In this document: piece after piece, positions 1 to 5,886 of the stretch
How positions within the stretch are numbered: the first letter of the stretch is position 1
How the letters are laid out: each line of letters opens with the position of its first letter
Assembly (NCBI GenBank): GCA_964585895.1
Contig: CAZPFP010000036.1
Location: 1 to 5,886 of the forward strand
Length of the DNA: 5,886 nt
Direction: 5' to 3'
Source: CAZPFP01 sp964585895
GTDB taxonomy: Bacteria > Patescibacteriota > Microgenomatia > PFEM01 > JAHIFH01
Notes under the pieces: generated by a model
Told to the model about the DNA's origin: nothing
Database searches by the model: none
Seen by the model: only the letters and a program-made list of their open reading frames with translations
Position numbers and translations under genes: made by a program

Positions 1-25
1 GAATACATTTCCGAACGACTTGGAC

Positions 26-559
26 TCACTTACTCCTTCCTAATTCAAGCCATTTCTGCCGATGAACCGCCATGCTACCCCCGGCTGTCCAAAGAGTATC
101 CTTTTTGTTTTGGTTTTTTGCCCGCCAATGAATTAAAAAACCTCGCTTAAACTCCCCTAATCCTCGACCACTATAAATTGTTTTGCCTTCTTTAATGTCT
201 TTTTCTTTGCAGCCAACCGCAAAAACTTTTGGGTTTTTAAAGTGTTTTATTAAAGGCTTTAAAAAATCAGGTTCAGGCGAAACATCATTGTTTAAAAGGA
301 CGACTACTTTGCCTTTGGCTTTTTTAACACCAGTGTTACAATTTGCCGCAAAGCGCTGATTCTTTTGATGAACAATCACTTTTACTTGAGGATAATTCTT
401 TTTTAAAAAAGCAACGCTGTCATCAGTTGAAGCATCATCCGCGACCACGATTTCCCAGCCTGTTTTTGCCCATTTTTGACAGGCTTGTAAAACCTTGGGC
501 AAGTTTTTTTCTAAAAGTTTTTTGCCGTTGTAATTAGGGATAACAATGCTAATATTCAT
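26..559 (-). CDS. GT2-family glycosyltransferase, C-terminally truncated
   Basis: Predicted cytoplasmic inverting glycosyltransferase of family GT2 (GT-A fold, WbbL/rhamnosyltransferase-like group), which would transfer a sugar from a nucleotide donor to a surface-glycan precursor. The N-terminus has the hallmark SIVIPNYNG (residues 4-12), the nucleotide-binding acidic pair in VVADDAST (D41, D42), an NND (90-92) at the usual metal-binding DxD position, and WTAGGSM (157-163) of the acceptor region. The ATG at 559 overlaps the end of the upstream YfhO-type gene by 11 bp; I see no Shine-Dalgarno, so translational coupling is likely. Family members usually run to about 250-300 residues and continue from 'LGG' into an F-D-x(n)-E-D block that holds the catalytic base. 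Here the protein ends ELGRSK-stop at 177 and that block is absent in all three frames of the remaining 25 bases. I therefore read it as a broken gene or a junction artefact, probably inactive. Family call is confident; sugar and acceptor are unknown. Confidence 0.85.
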   Translation of the reverse strand: MNISIVIPNYNGKKLLEKNLPKVLQACQKWAKTGWEIVVADDASTDDSVAFLKKNYPQVKVIVHQKNQRFAANCNTGVKKAKGKVVVLLNNDVSPEPDFLKPLIKHFKNPKVFAVGCKEKDIKEGKTIYSGRGLGEFKRGFLIHWRAKNQNKKDTLWTAGGSMAVHRQKWLELGRSK

Positions 560-2981
560 ATTTAAATCTTACTTCATGAGTCCCCTTAGGAACAATAATT
601 CCCCGGAAATTATAATTAACTAAGTAAATTTTTGTTTGCCCACCATTGATTGTTGCTTGCCAGCCTGGGTAAAATGAGTCAGTTAAAATTAAAATTCCTT
701 TTTGATTGGTTTTAACGTTAACAACCACTTGATTTTCTTGATAATCCTTAATGGTCACCTCGTTCTCACCTTCAATTAAGTCAAACCCCTGAGGTAATTC
801 TTCTAAAACGACTGTTTTGGTAAGGTCTATCTCCGTCTTCATCAACAAATCAATTACTTCTTGTTTATTTTTAGCCAGTTGATAATCATAAACCATAAAC
901 GCTCGAGGGAAAACATTTTTATTTTCATAAACACGAGTCTGACCTTCTTGAAAAACAAGCTCAAGTTTTGGTGAATCTAAATCAGTCAACGCTAAAACAT
1001 ATTTAACATTAAGAAGGTCAATAATTGGCGACTGGAAATTATGAGGGGTGATAATTCGATTATAACCAAATGGCGGCGAAATATTTGGCTCGCCTCTTTC
1101 GGAAGCAGCAATCAACTCAGCATAGCGAGTTAAATAAAGAGGGTCATAGCCTTCAACTGTTTGGAGTTTATAAGGTAAAGAAAAATTGGGGGCGAATAAG
1201 CGACGGTCCGTGGTCATAAACCGGAAAATATCTTCATCAGCCTTAAGGAATTCAATTGTTTCGGTGGTGGGAAAAACCCACTCTTCTTTAGTAAAAGGAG
1301 TAAACTTCCAGCCAAAACGCAGGAGGTCAAAAACAATTAGGGTCAAGATTAAAAAGAAGATAATTTTTTGAGGGATTCTTTTAAAAGTCAAAGAAATTAT
1401 TAAAACACCCCCAGCAATAAAAAGCCCAGTCGGCAAAATCAAATTCCTTTTACTCACCGCTAAGTTGGCTATCCAAGAGGCTTCCGGCCAAATTTGTTTT
1501 GCCCCTAAAACAAACAGCCAGAGCAAGCCATATAAAAGAAAAAAAGGCATTAAGGCAAGAATGATTTTTTTCAAAGCTATTCTTTGTTTTAAAAGAGCGT
1601 TTAAACCAAAAGCAGCTAAAACCGCTAAGCAAAAATCAACAATAAATAAAAGCCGAGTGGGTTGGCTGGTGGCCACTAAGGGTATTCTCAACTGATAAGG
1701 TAATTTTGCCCAAGGAGTAGGCAAAGCAAAACTTAAAGTCAATAAAGCCAGTAAGCTGAAAAATATTGTTTTTTTATCTCGCCACCAAAAAATAGCATAA
1801 AAAGCAAGAACCAAGGGAATCACCCCAAGATAGCCAACAAACTCAGCATAATTCCAAACGCCCCAGTAATTAAGGGTAGTGGGATTGCCAAAGAAATCAG
1901 GCGCTAAGAATTGGACTAGATTCTGCCAAGGAATAAACCACCCAGGTTGATTAAATTGAATTTGGTCAATTCCCCGAGCGCTCAATCTAATCAATTCCCA
2001 GGTTGGCAGCCACTGAATAGAAGTAATAATTAAAGACAAGCCATAAGGAATCAGACAAAGGCTAAATAATTTTAAACGGTTCTTTTTTACTTGAGCTGTT
2101 TTCCAAATCAAATAAACAAGCGAAAAGAGAACAAGATAAAATGAGGTTTGGAGGTGACCGGCAAAGAACTGAAAACAAAGAGCCAGAACTAAAACTAAAT
2201 TCCACTTTGTCCATTGCTTGCTCGCGAATATCTTTTCAATTGAGAGTAAAATTAACGGCAGCCACAAAGCCACCTGAAGCAAGGTCCCCCATTCAAGCCA
2301 GGCAATGAAAAAACCGGAAAAGGAAAAAGATAAAACTCCAACTAAGGAGGCTACTTTTCTTAACTTCAAATAACGAAGATAAAAATAGAGAAAAATACCC
2401 GCCAAGAGCGGCTGGACTAAAATCAACCCGCCCCAAACCAGATTAAATGGAAAAAGAAAAAAGAAAATATTAAAAGGGTAAAAAATAGCGCTTTGAAAAT
2501 TAGCTAACAGGGGCATGCCTCCAAAGGTATAAGGATTCCAAAGAGGCAATTGACCATTTTTTAGAAGATTAATCGCCAACTGGCGCCAAGGATATTGTTG
2601 GCGGACCGGGTCAGTAATTAGAAAATTCTTAAAGGGAGTTCCGGCAACTAAATTATCCCAAACAATTTCCAGCCAGGGATGATACATGCCGACAGTGGTG
2701 TCGGCAGGAATAGGCAATTTACCTAACAATAAAAACTTTCTAAAGAAAATTGCCACTATCAATCCCAAAACAAGCAATGGCCAATATTGTTTAATGCAAC
2801 TGCACCAAGCCGAATTCCCCCAGTCTCCGCACTGGGGGATGAGGCGCCGCTTCTGCCAAAGGCAAGAGTAGGAGTGCGGCGCATCGAAACCTTTCGGCGA
2901 AGCCGAAATATTTTCTTCGGATTGTTTAAAGAAACCCCCAGCCTCCGTGCTGGGGGAGGTTTCATTTTTTGATAATTTCAT
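549..2981 (-). CDS. YfhO-family polytopic membrane protein (YfhO-B), with repeat-encoded N-terminal insert
   Basis: Large membrane protein of the YfhO family (putative GT-C-like glycosyltransferases; Bacillus YfhO glycosylates lipoteichoic acid). Numbering is from ATG 2981 (810 aa). The first helix is about 67-85. The first outer loop carries DPVRQQYPW (124-132) and PLWNPYTFGG, typical of the family and the likely catalytic loop. About a dozen hydrophobic segments run to about residue 555. Then comes an extracytoplasmic C-terminal domain with GYDPLYLTRYAEL (611-623), NVFPRAF and SFYPGW (769-774). The paralogue at 4053-5886 shares DFFGNP/DFYGNP, RNLILPTG, GYDPLY and YPGW. The start is uncertain. 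The expected ATG at 2965 (ATGA overlap with the GT4 gene) is out of frame. The in-frame choices are ATG 2981 or GTG 3008, both inside the GT4 gene and without a ribosome site. From either, residues about 7-56 are encoded by the palindromic element at 2816-2963 and resemble nothing I know. The protein ends at FKYEY, lacking the last membrane helix present in the paralogue. Confidence 0.85.
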   Translation of the reverse strand: MKLSKNETSPSTEAGGFFKQSEENISASPKGFDAPHSYSCLWQKRRLIPQCGDWGNSAWCSCIKQYWPLLVLGLIVAIFFRKFLLLGKLPIPADTTVGMYHPWLEIVWDNLVAGTPFKNFLITDPVRQQYPWRQLAINLLKNGQLPLWNPYTFGGMPLLANFQSAIFYPFNIFFFLFPFNLVWGGLILVQPLLAGIFLYFYLRYLKLRKVASLVGVLSFSFSGFFIAWLEWGTLLQVALWLPLILLSIEKIFASKQWTKWNLVLVLALCFQFFAGHLQTSFYLVLFSLVYLIWKTAQVKKNRLKLFSLCLIPYGLSLIITSIQWLPTWELIRLSARGIDQIQFNQPGWFIPWQNLVQFLAPDFFGNPTTLNYWGVWNYAEFVGYLGVIPLVLAFYAIFWWRDKKTIFFSLLALLTLSFALPTPWAKLPYQLRIPLVATSQPTRLLFIVDFCLAVLAAFGLNALLKQRIALKKIILALMPFFLLYGLLWLFVLGAKQIWPEASWIANLAVSKRNLILPTGLFIAGGVLIISLTFKRIPQKIIFFLILTLIVFDLLRFGWKFTPFTKEEWVFPTTETIEFLKADEDIFRFMTTDRRLFAPNFSLPYKLQTVEGYDPLYLTRYAELIAASERGEPNISPPFGYNRIITPHNFQSPIIDLLNVKYVLALTDLDSPKLELVFQEGQTRVYENKNVFPRAFMVYDYQLAKNKQEVIDLLMKTEIDLTKTVVLEELPQGFDLIEGENEVTIKDYQENQVVVNVKTNQKGILILTDSFYPGWQATINGGQTKIYLVNYNFRGIIVPKGTHEVRFKYEY
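2817..2838. repeat. 22-bp hairpin repeat, copy 1
   Basis: Arms CCCCCAGT and ACTGGGGG flank the 6-base loop CTCCGC. It marks the YfhO-B-proximal edge of the composite element. It matches the copy at 2935-2956 at all but three positions; two of those are a paired T-A to C-G exchange and the third is the last loop base. Confidence 0.8.
2928..2963 (-). terminator. Possible intrinsic terminator just after the GT4 stop
   Basis: Read on the minus strand, the GC-rich stem CCCCCAGC/GCTGGGGG (with outer GAAA/TTTC pairing) is followed at once by TTTCTTT (2934-2928). It starts at the GT4 stop codon. The shape is that of a rho-independent terminator, although the T run is interrupted by a C. It would reduce transcription into YfhO-B and the GT2 gene. 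It may simply be a by-product of the palindromic element. Confidence 0.35.
2935..2956. repeat. 22-bp hairpin repeat, copy 2
   Basis: Arms CCCCCAGC and GCTGGGGG flank the loop CTCCGT. It is in the same orientation as copy 1, 118 bp away, and marks the GT4-proximal edge of the element. An outer GAAA/TTTC pairing (2931-2934 with 2960-2963) lengthens the stem across an AGG bulge. Confidence 0.8.
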
Positions 2982-4056
2982 TGATTTTTTGGTTAAAAAC
3001 TTTTTCACTGAATTGCCGACTGTCTTTAATTGCCTGAGATGATAACTTTTGCCATAATTTTGGTGATTTGATTAATTGAAGTGTCGCCTTAACAAGGTCT
3101 GTTTTTGTCTTCCATAGAAATCCATCAACCTTATCGGTGACTATTTCTGGCTGACCTCCTTTATTAATCACTATCGGCACACAGCCCGCGCTCATCGCTT
3201 CAACAGTCGTAATCCCAAAATGCTCCATTCTCTCAGGATGTTTCTGTTCATCTTCGCCAAAACCAGTGGCATGCCAATAAATTTTTGCCTTACCGTAATA
3301 TTTTTTTAAATCAGCAAATTCAATATTCGTCTTTAATTCGATTGGATAGCTTTTGGCTAACTTTTTTAATCGCTCAACATAATTCTTATCTTCTTTGACT
3401 GCCCCACCAGCCAAAATTAAGCGCCAATTTTTCAACCCCTGGTCACACATTTTCTTGAAAACCTCAATCAAGATTTCTTGTTTTTTTGAATGAAGGGGGC
3501 GAATTAATCCTTTTTGATGCTTGATTGGCTTAACAAAACGACCAACAGAAATAATCACATTTTCTTTTTCCCCTGGCTTGAAAACTTCTACCATCGCCGG
3601 CGGATAAATCACCTGGCTTTTAACACCATATTCCTGATCAATAAATTTTTTGTTAAATTTAGAAATCGTGACAACTTGATGAAATCTCTTCAATTTAGCT
3701 CTATTTAAAAGAGAACGACCGTTAACTTTAGTGAAAGGCACCAAAAACAACAAGAAGTTTCTTTTTCCAAACAGAAAAGGAACGCTGCCATCAGACAAAA
3801 AGAAAATAACGTCATATTCTCTTGTTTTTTGCCATTTTTGAGATAAATTTTTGTTCGAGGAAAAAATGTTTTCAACAAAATTAACTTTGTCCAATTTAAT
3901 ACCCAGTCTTTCCGTCAATCTTTTTTTCAAACCGGTCTCATCCCAAAAAACATCTACTTGATGACCTTGCTCGCTTAAATGTGAGGCAATGGTAAGAATA
4001 TAGCGCTCTCCGCCGCCAAGGGTATCAAGATAGGGAGTATAAAGGCCAACTTTCAT
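2962..4056 (-). CDS. GT4-family glycosyltransferase (GT-B fold)
   Basis: Retaining glycosyltransferase of family GT4, predicted to act at the cytoplasmic membrane face and add a sugar (mannose or similar; not determinable) from a nucleotide donor to a growing glycan. Numbering from ATG 4056 gives 364 aa, a normal length. The N-terminal domain has MKVGLYTPYLDTLGGGERY, with the glycine-rich GGGER at 14-18. The C-terminal domain has SVGRF, a HSKKQEILIEVF stretch and LILAGG. The family signature E-x7-E is E278-HFGITTV-E286, followed by AMSAG and the GGQPEIV donor-site loop. The WHATGFGEDEQ...PERMEHFGI stretch recalls the Alg11/Alg2-like branch. Between VGRF and HSKKQ there seem to be about a dozen extra residues compared with the family's usual spacing. 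ATG 4056 is preferred over an upstream TTG (4071) because GGAGG lies 8 bases before it and it forms an ATGA overlap with the upstream stop. The stop at 2962-2964 forms a second ATGA, the likely original start of the next gene. Confidence 0.92.
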   Translation of the reverse strand: MKVGLYTPYLDTLGGGERYILTIASHLSEQGHQVDVFWDETGLKKRLTERLGIKLDKVNFVENIFSSNKNLSQKWQKTREYDVIFFLSDGSVPFLFGKRNFLLFLVPFTKVNGRSLLNRAKLKRFHQVVTISKFNKKFIDQEYGVKSQVIYPPAMVEVFKPGEKENVIISVGRFVKPIKHQKGLIRPLHSKKQEILIEVFKKMCDQGLKNWRLILAGGAVKEDKNYVERLKKLAKSYPIELKTNIEFADLKKYYGKAKIYWHATGFGEDEQKHPERMEHFGITTVEAMSAGCVPIVINKGGQPEIVTDKVDGFLWKTKTDLVKATLQLIKSPKLWQKLSSQAIKDSRQFSEKVFNQKINEIIKK

Positions 4057-5886
4057 TTTTTCCGCCTCCAAACAATATTAGTTGTTACCAATGCGCCTAG
4101 AGAAAGCAAAGTGATAGTTGAACCCCATTTAAAAGAAGGCGGGTCATATCGAAAGATAAGTTGATGCTCTCCTTGGGGAACAGGAACGGCTCGAAAGCTA
4201 TAATCAGCCCGATAAATTTTAGTCTCTTTTCCATCCACAAAAGCTTTCCAGCCAGGATAATAATTATCAGAAAGAAACAAAAAGCCAGGCGTGTTTGTCC
4301 AAATCTCTATCTCAGCAAGATTGGGTTGATAATTAAAAATTTTGGCTCTTGACTCTCTCTTTTCATTCTTTTCTATTTTAACATCTGGCTCCTCTTCAAG
4401 AATTAATTTTCCTCTTAAATCAACATCTTTAGCCAACATCCGGTCAATAATTGCCTGGTCTTCTTTAATTACCTCATAATCATCGAGGAAAAGAGCCCGG
4501 GGAAAAACAAAGCGATTTTCATAAACCTGATATTTGTCATCTTCATAGATCAACTTAAACTGGACCGGATATTCCCAAAAAGGAAAAGCCCAAGAGTGAC
4601 GACCATCAGCTTGAGCATGAAGAATATACTTGCCACCCATAAGATTAAGCAGTTTCATTGTGTGCTCGGCTCTTTTTTCTAAGTCCACTCCCCGAATTGA
4701 AGGCGGTTTTATCTTGCCATCAGTGGCGGTCAATAAAAGTTCACCATAGCGCTGAATGTAAAGAGGGTCATAGCCACCAAAACCTTGAATTCGATAATAA
4801 TTCATCATTTCCATACCAAAAAACCCAAAAACCCTATCCGGATGAGTGGTTTTTGTTAAAAAAGTCAGAATCGGCAGCCGGGGATAAACGTGTTCCCTTG
4901 AATCAAAAGGCATCCATTTCTTGGTAAAGCGAAAAACATCAAAAGTGGTTAAAAGCAAAAGAGCAAAAATAATCATTAATTGGATTCTTTTGTCAAACAC
5001 TTTTTTAATTTTAAAAAACCTGTTTAATAACCAATAACCAAAAACCAAAATACCAAAAGCAAAGACCATGCCTGTTGGCAGGATAAGATTCCTCCTGGCA
5101 ATAAGCACTTTATCAAAAGGAAACGGCTGTCTAAAAAACAAAATTCCCCAAACAAATAAAACAATGACCACAAACATTAGAACCACTAACAAACTGGCTT
5201 TGAATTTTCTCCGAGCTAAATCTTCTCTTAGTTTATCCAAACCAAATCCAGCCAGAATAGCAATGGAAAAACTCAGCAAACCATTAATTCGCGCCGCCGC
5301 ACTACTGGAAAGAACAGGAAATTTGAACTTAATCATTAAATCAAGAATCGGGGAAGGGTGACTTAAAAATAATGAAATCAAGCCTAAAAAGCCAAAAAGA
5401 AAAACCGTCTTTCTTTTCCGTTCAAAAAAAGCACAAACTGCCAAAATCAAAGGAATCACCCCCGCAAAAGCCGACCACTCATTAAAATTACCTAACCAAT
5501 CATTGCGGGTGATCGGATTGCCGTAAAAATCAGGCACCAGTAAAGTAATCAGATACCGCCAGGGCATTACTTCAGAAGGACCAATAATTCGACTCCTTAC
5601 CGAATACCGATAGAGCTCAAAGGCAGGTAAAATTTGGATTGAAGCCATAAGAATGCCCAGAACAATAAAAAACAAACAAAGGAAAAAAATTCTTTTCTTT
5701 TTGGTGACAAACAATTTAAAAAACAGAAAGGCTAACCCGGCAAACAAAACATAAAGACTGATTTGAAAATGTCCGGAGAAAAAGGAAGCCGCTAAAGAAA
5801 GACTAACCAAAGTTAAGGACCAGCCTGAAATTTTAGCAAAACTTTTTTGAATCCCGTAAAGAACTAAGGGTAGCCAAAGCAAAGCG
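4053..5886 (-). CDS. YfhO-family polytopic membrane protein (YfhO-A), 5' end outside window
   Basis: Partial gene: the frame runs open off the window at 5886, so the real start is beyond it. Aligned to YfhO-B, about 175 N-terminal residues are missing, including the first membrane helices and the likely catalytic first outer loop. Numbering visible residues from the TTG codon at 5882, which is not a start: ALWLPL begins just before residue 1, FSGHFQ is at 35-40, DFYGNP at 118-123, RNLILPTG at 264-271, GYDPLYIQRYGEL at 370-382, VFPRAL at 459-464 and YYPGW at 541-545. Multiple hydrophobic helices fill residues 1-315. A soluble, presumably extracytoplasmic domain follows to about 585. A final membrane helix (about 588-604) ends in the basic tail RRKK, giving a cytoplasmic anchor that YfhO-B lacks. 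The family is GT-C-like and linked to glycosylation of surface polymers in Firmicutes; substrate here is unknown. The TGA stop (4053-4055) overlaps the GT4 start as ATGA, so the two are probably co-translated. Confidence 0.9.
   Translation of the reverse strand, partial: ALLWLPLVLYGIQKSFAKISGWSLTLVSLSLAASFFSGHFQISLYVLFAGLAFLFFKLFVTKKKRIFFLCLFFIVLGILMASIQILPAFELYRYSVRSRIIGPSEVMPWRYLITLLVPDFYGNPITRNDWLGNFNEWSAFAGVIPLILAVCAFFERKRKTVFLFGFLGLISLFLSHPSPILDLMIKFKFPVLSSSAAARINGLLSFSIAILAGFGLDKLREDLARRKFKASLLVVLMFVVIVLFVWGILFFRQPFPFDKVLIARRNLILPTGMVFAFGILVFGYWLLNRFFKIKKVFDKRIQLMIIFALLLLTTFDVFRFTKKWMPFDSREHVYPRLPILTFLTKTTHPDRVFGFFGMEMMNYYRIQGFGGYDPLYIQRYGELLLTATDGKIKPPSIRGVDLEKRAEHTMKLLNLMGGKYILHAQADGRHSWAFPFWEYPVQFKLIYEDDKYQVYENRFVFPRALFLDDYEVIKEDQAIIDRMLAKDVDLRGKLILEEEPDVKIEKNEKRESRAKIFNYQPNLAEIEIWTNTPGFLFLSDNYYPGWKAFVDGKETKIYRADYSFRAVPVPQGEHQLIFRYDPPSFKWGSTITLLSLGALVTTNIVWRRKK
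4065..4069 (-). promoter_or_regulatory. Shine-Dalgarno site of the GT4 gene
   Basis: Minus strand reads GGAGG, then 8 bases, then ATG at 4056. It lies inside the last codons of YfhO-A and decides the GT4 start in favour of 4056 over the in-frame TTG at 4071. It is the only clear ribosome-binding site in the window. Confidence 0.8.

Larger units (their letters stand above)
2816..2963. repeat. Composite palindromic element inserted at the GT4/YfhO-B junction
   Basis: About 148 bp with roughly 58% G+C by hand count, in an AT-rich setting. Inverted repeats on the plus strand, in order: a 9-bp stem 2816-2824/2831-2839 (TCCCCCAGT/ACTGGGGGA); a 7-bp stem GCGCCGC 2844-2850 / GCGGCGC 2876-2882, extended by GAT/ATC across a 3-base bulge and enclosing TGCC-AAA-GGCA (2854-2864); a 7-bp stem TTTCGGC/GCCGAAA (2892-2908) with loop GAA; and an 8-bp stem CCCCCAGC/GCTGGGGG (2935-2956) extended by GAAA/TTTC with a 3-base bulge. 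GAAACC 2886-2891 could also pair with GGTTTC 2958-2963. It lies precisely where the start of YfhO-B should be and encodes peptide unlike the family. No transposase is nearby, so it would be non-autonomous (REP-, MITE- or RPE-like). That it is dispersed elsewhere in the genome is inference. Confidence 0.75.

Noticed and set aside
2817..2956. CRISPR-like repeats
   Set aside because: There are only two copies, palindromic, with structured DNA between them, and no cas genes or further units.
2816..2963. tRNA or other cloverleaf RNA, prompted by several stems and a GGTTTCGATGCGCC stretch on the minus strand that vaguely recalls a T arm
   Set aside because: There is no acceptor stem, anticodon arm or CCA-type end in the right places, and the stem order does not fit a tRNA.
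2759..2965. 68-codon minus-strand frame starting at the ATGA of the GT4 stop
   Set aside because: It has a plausible coupled start, but the peptide is only the palindromic element read in another frame and then runs out of frame into YfhO-B. I treat it as a relic of the displaced start, not a gene.
2787..2972. Plus-strand 61-codon frame over the palindromic element
   Set aside because: No ribosome site and antisense to the operon; its openness follows from the GC-rich palindromes.
4054..4071. TTG at 4071 as the GT4 start
   Set aside because: It would place the Shine-Dalgarno GGAGG inside the coding region; ATG 4056 has correct spacing and the ATGA overlap.
5880..5882. TTG at 5882 as the start of YfhO-A
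   Set aside because: The frame stays open upstream to the window edge, and comparison with YfhO-B shows that about 175 N-terminal residues precede this point.

Overview
The window is one tightly packed block of cell-surface glycan genes, all on the minus strand, so transcription runs from high to low coordinates and the promoter lies beyond base 5886. The DNA is AT-rich. Genes abut or overlap by a few bases, TGA is used as an ordinary stop, and only one clear Shine-Dalgarno site is visible. This fits a small, streamlined bacterial genome; a Patescibacteria/CPR (Microgenomates-like) source is my guess from gene style and composition, not from a marker gene. Working TGA stops argue against the lineages that read TGA as glycine.

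In transcription order: (1) 5886-4053, the C-terminal three quarters of a YfhO-type polytopic membrane protein (YfhO-A); (2) 4056-2962, a complete GT4 glycosyltransferase joined to YfhO-A by an ATGA overlap; (3) about 2981-549, a second YfhO-type protein (YfhO-B), clearly paralogous to the first; (4) 559-26, a GT2 glycosyltransferase that stops at 177 residues, before the conserved acidic (ED) region of its family. The likely joint role is assembly or decoration of a surface polysaccharide or glycolipid. The GT4 and GT2 enzymes would work at the cytoplasmic face with nucleotide sugars. The YfhO proteins would be GT-C-like membrane enzymes working on lipid-linked sugars at the outer face.

The most unusual part is 2816-2963. 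About 148 bp of GC-rich DNA (roughly 58% by hand count) is built almost entirely of inverted repeats and sits exactly at the GT4/YfhO-B junction. It is bracketed by two near-identical 22-bp hairpins whose differences keep the stem paired. The expected ATGA start of YfhO-B (2965) is now out of frame with the protein. The YfhO-B frame nevertheless stays open through the element, so the element appears to be translated as about 50 extra residues in front of the first membrane helix. This resembles, by analogy only, the palindromic elements that insert in frame into Rickettsia genes.

The left end also looks rearranged. YfhO-B lacks the C-terminal membrane anchor seen in YfhO-A, and the GT2 gene loses similarity to its family in all frames at about base 37. 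There is no gene-free stretch over 300 bp, and no RNA gene, CRISPR array or transposase gene was seen.
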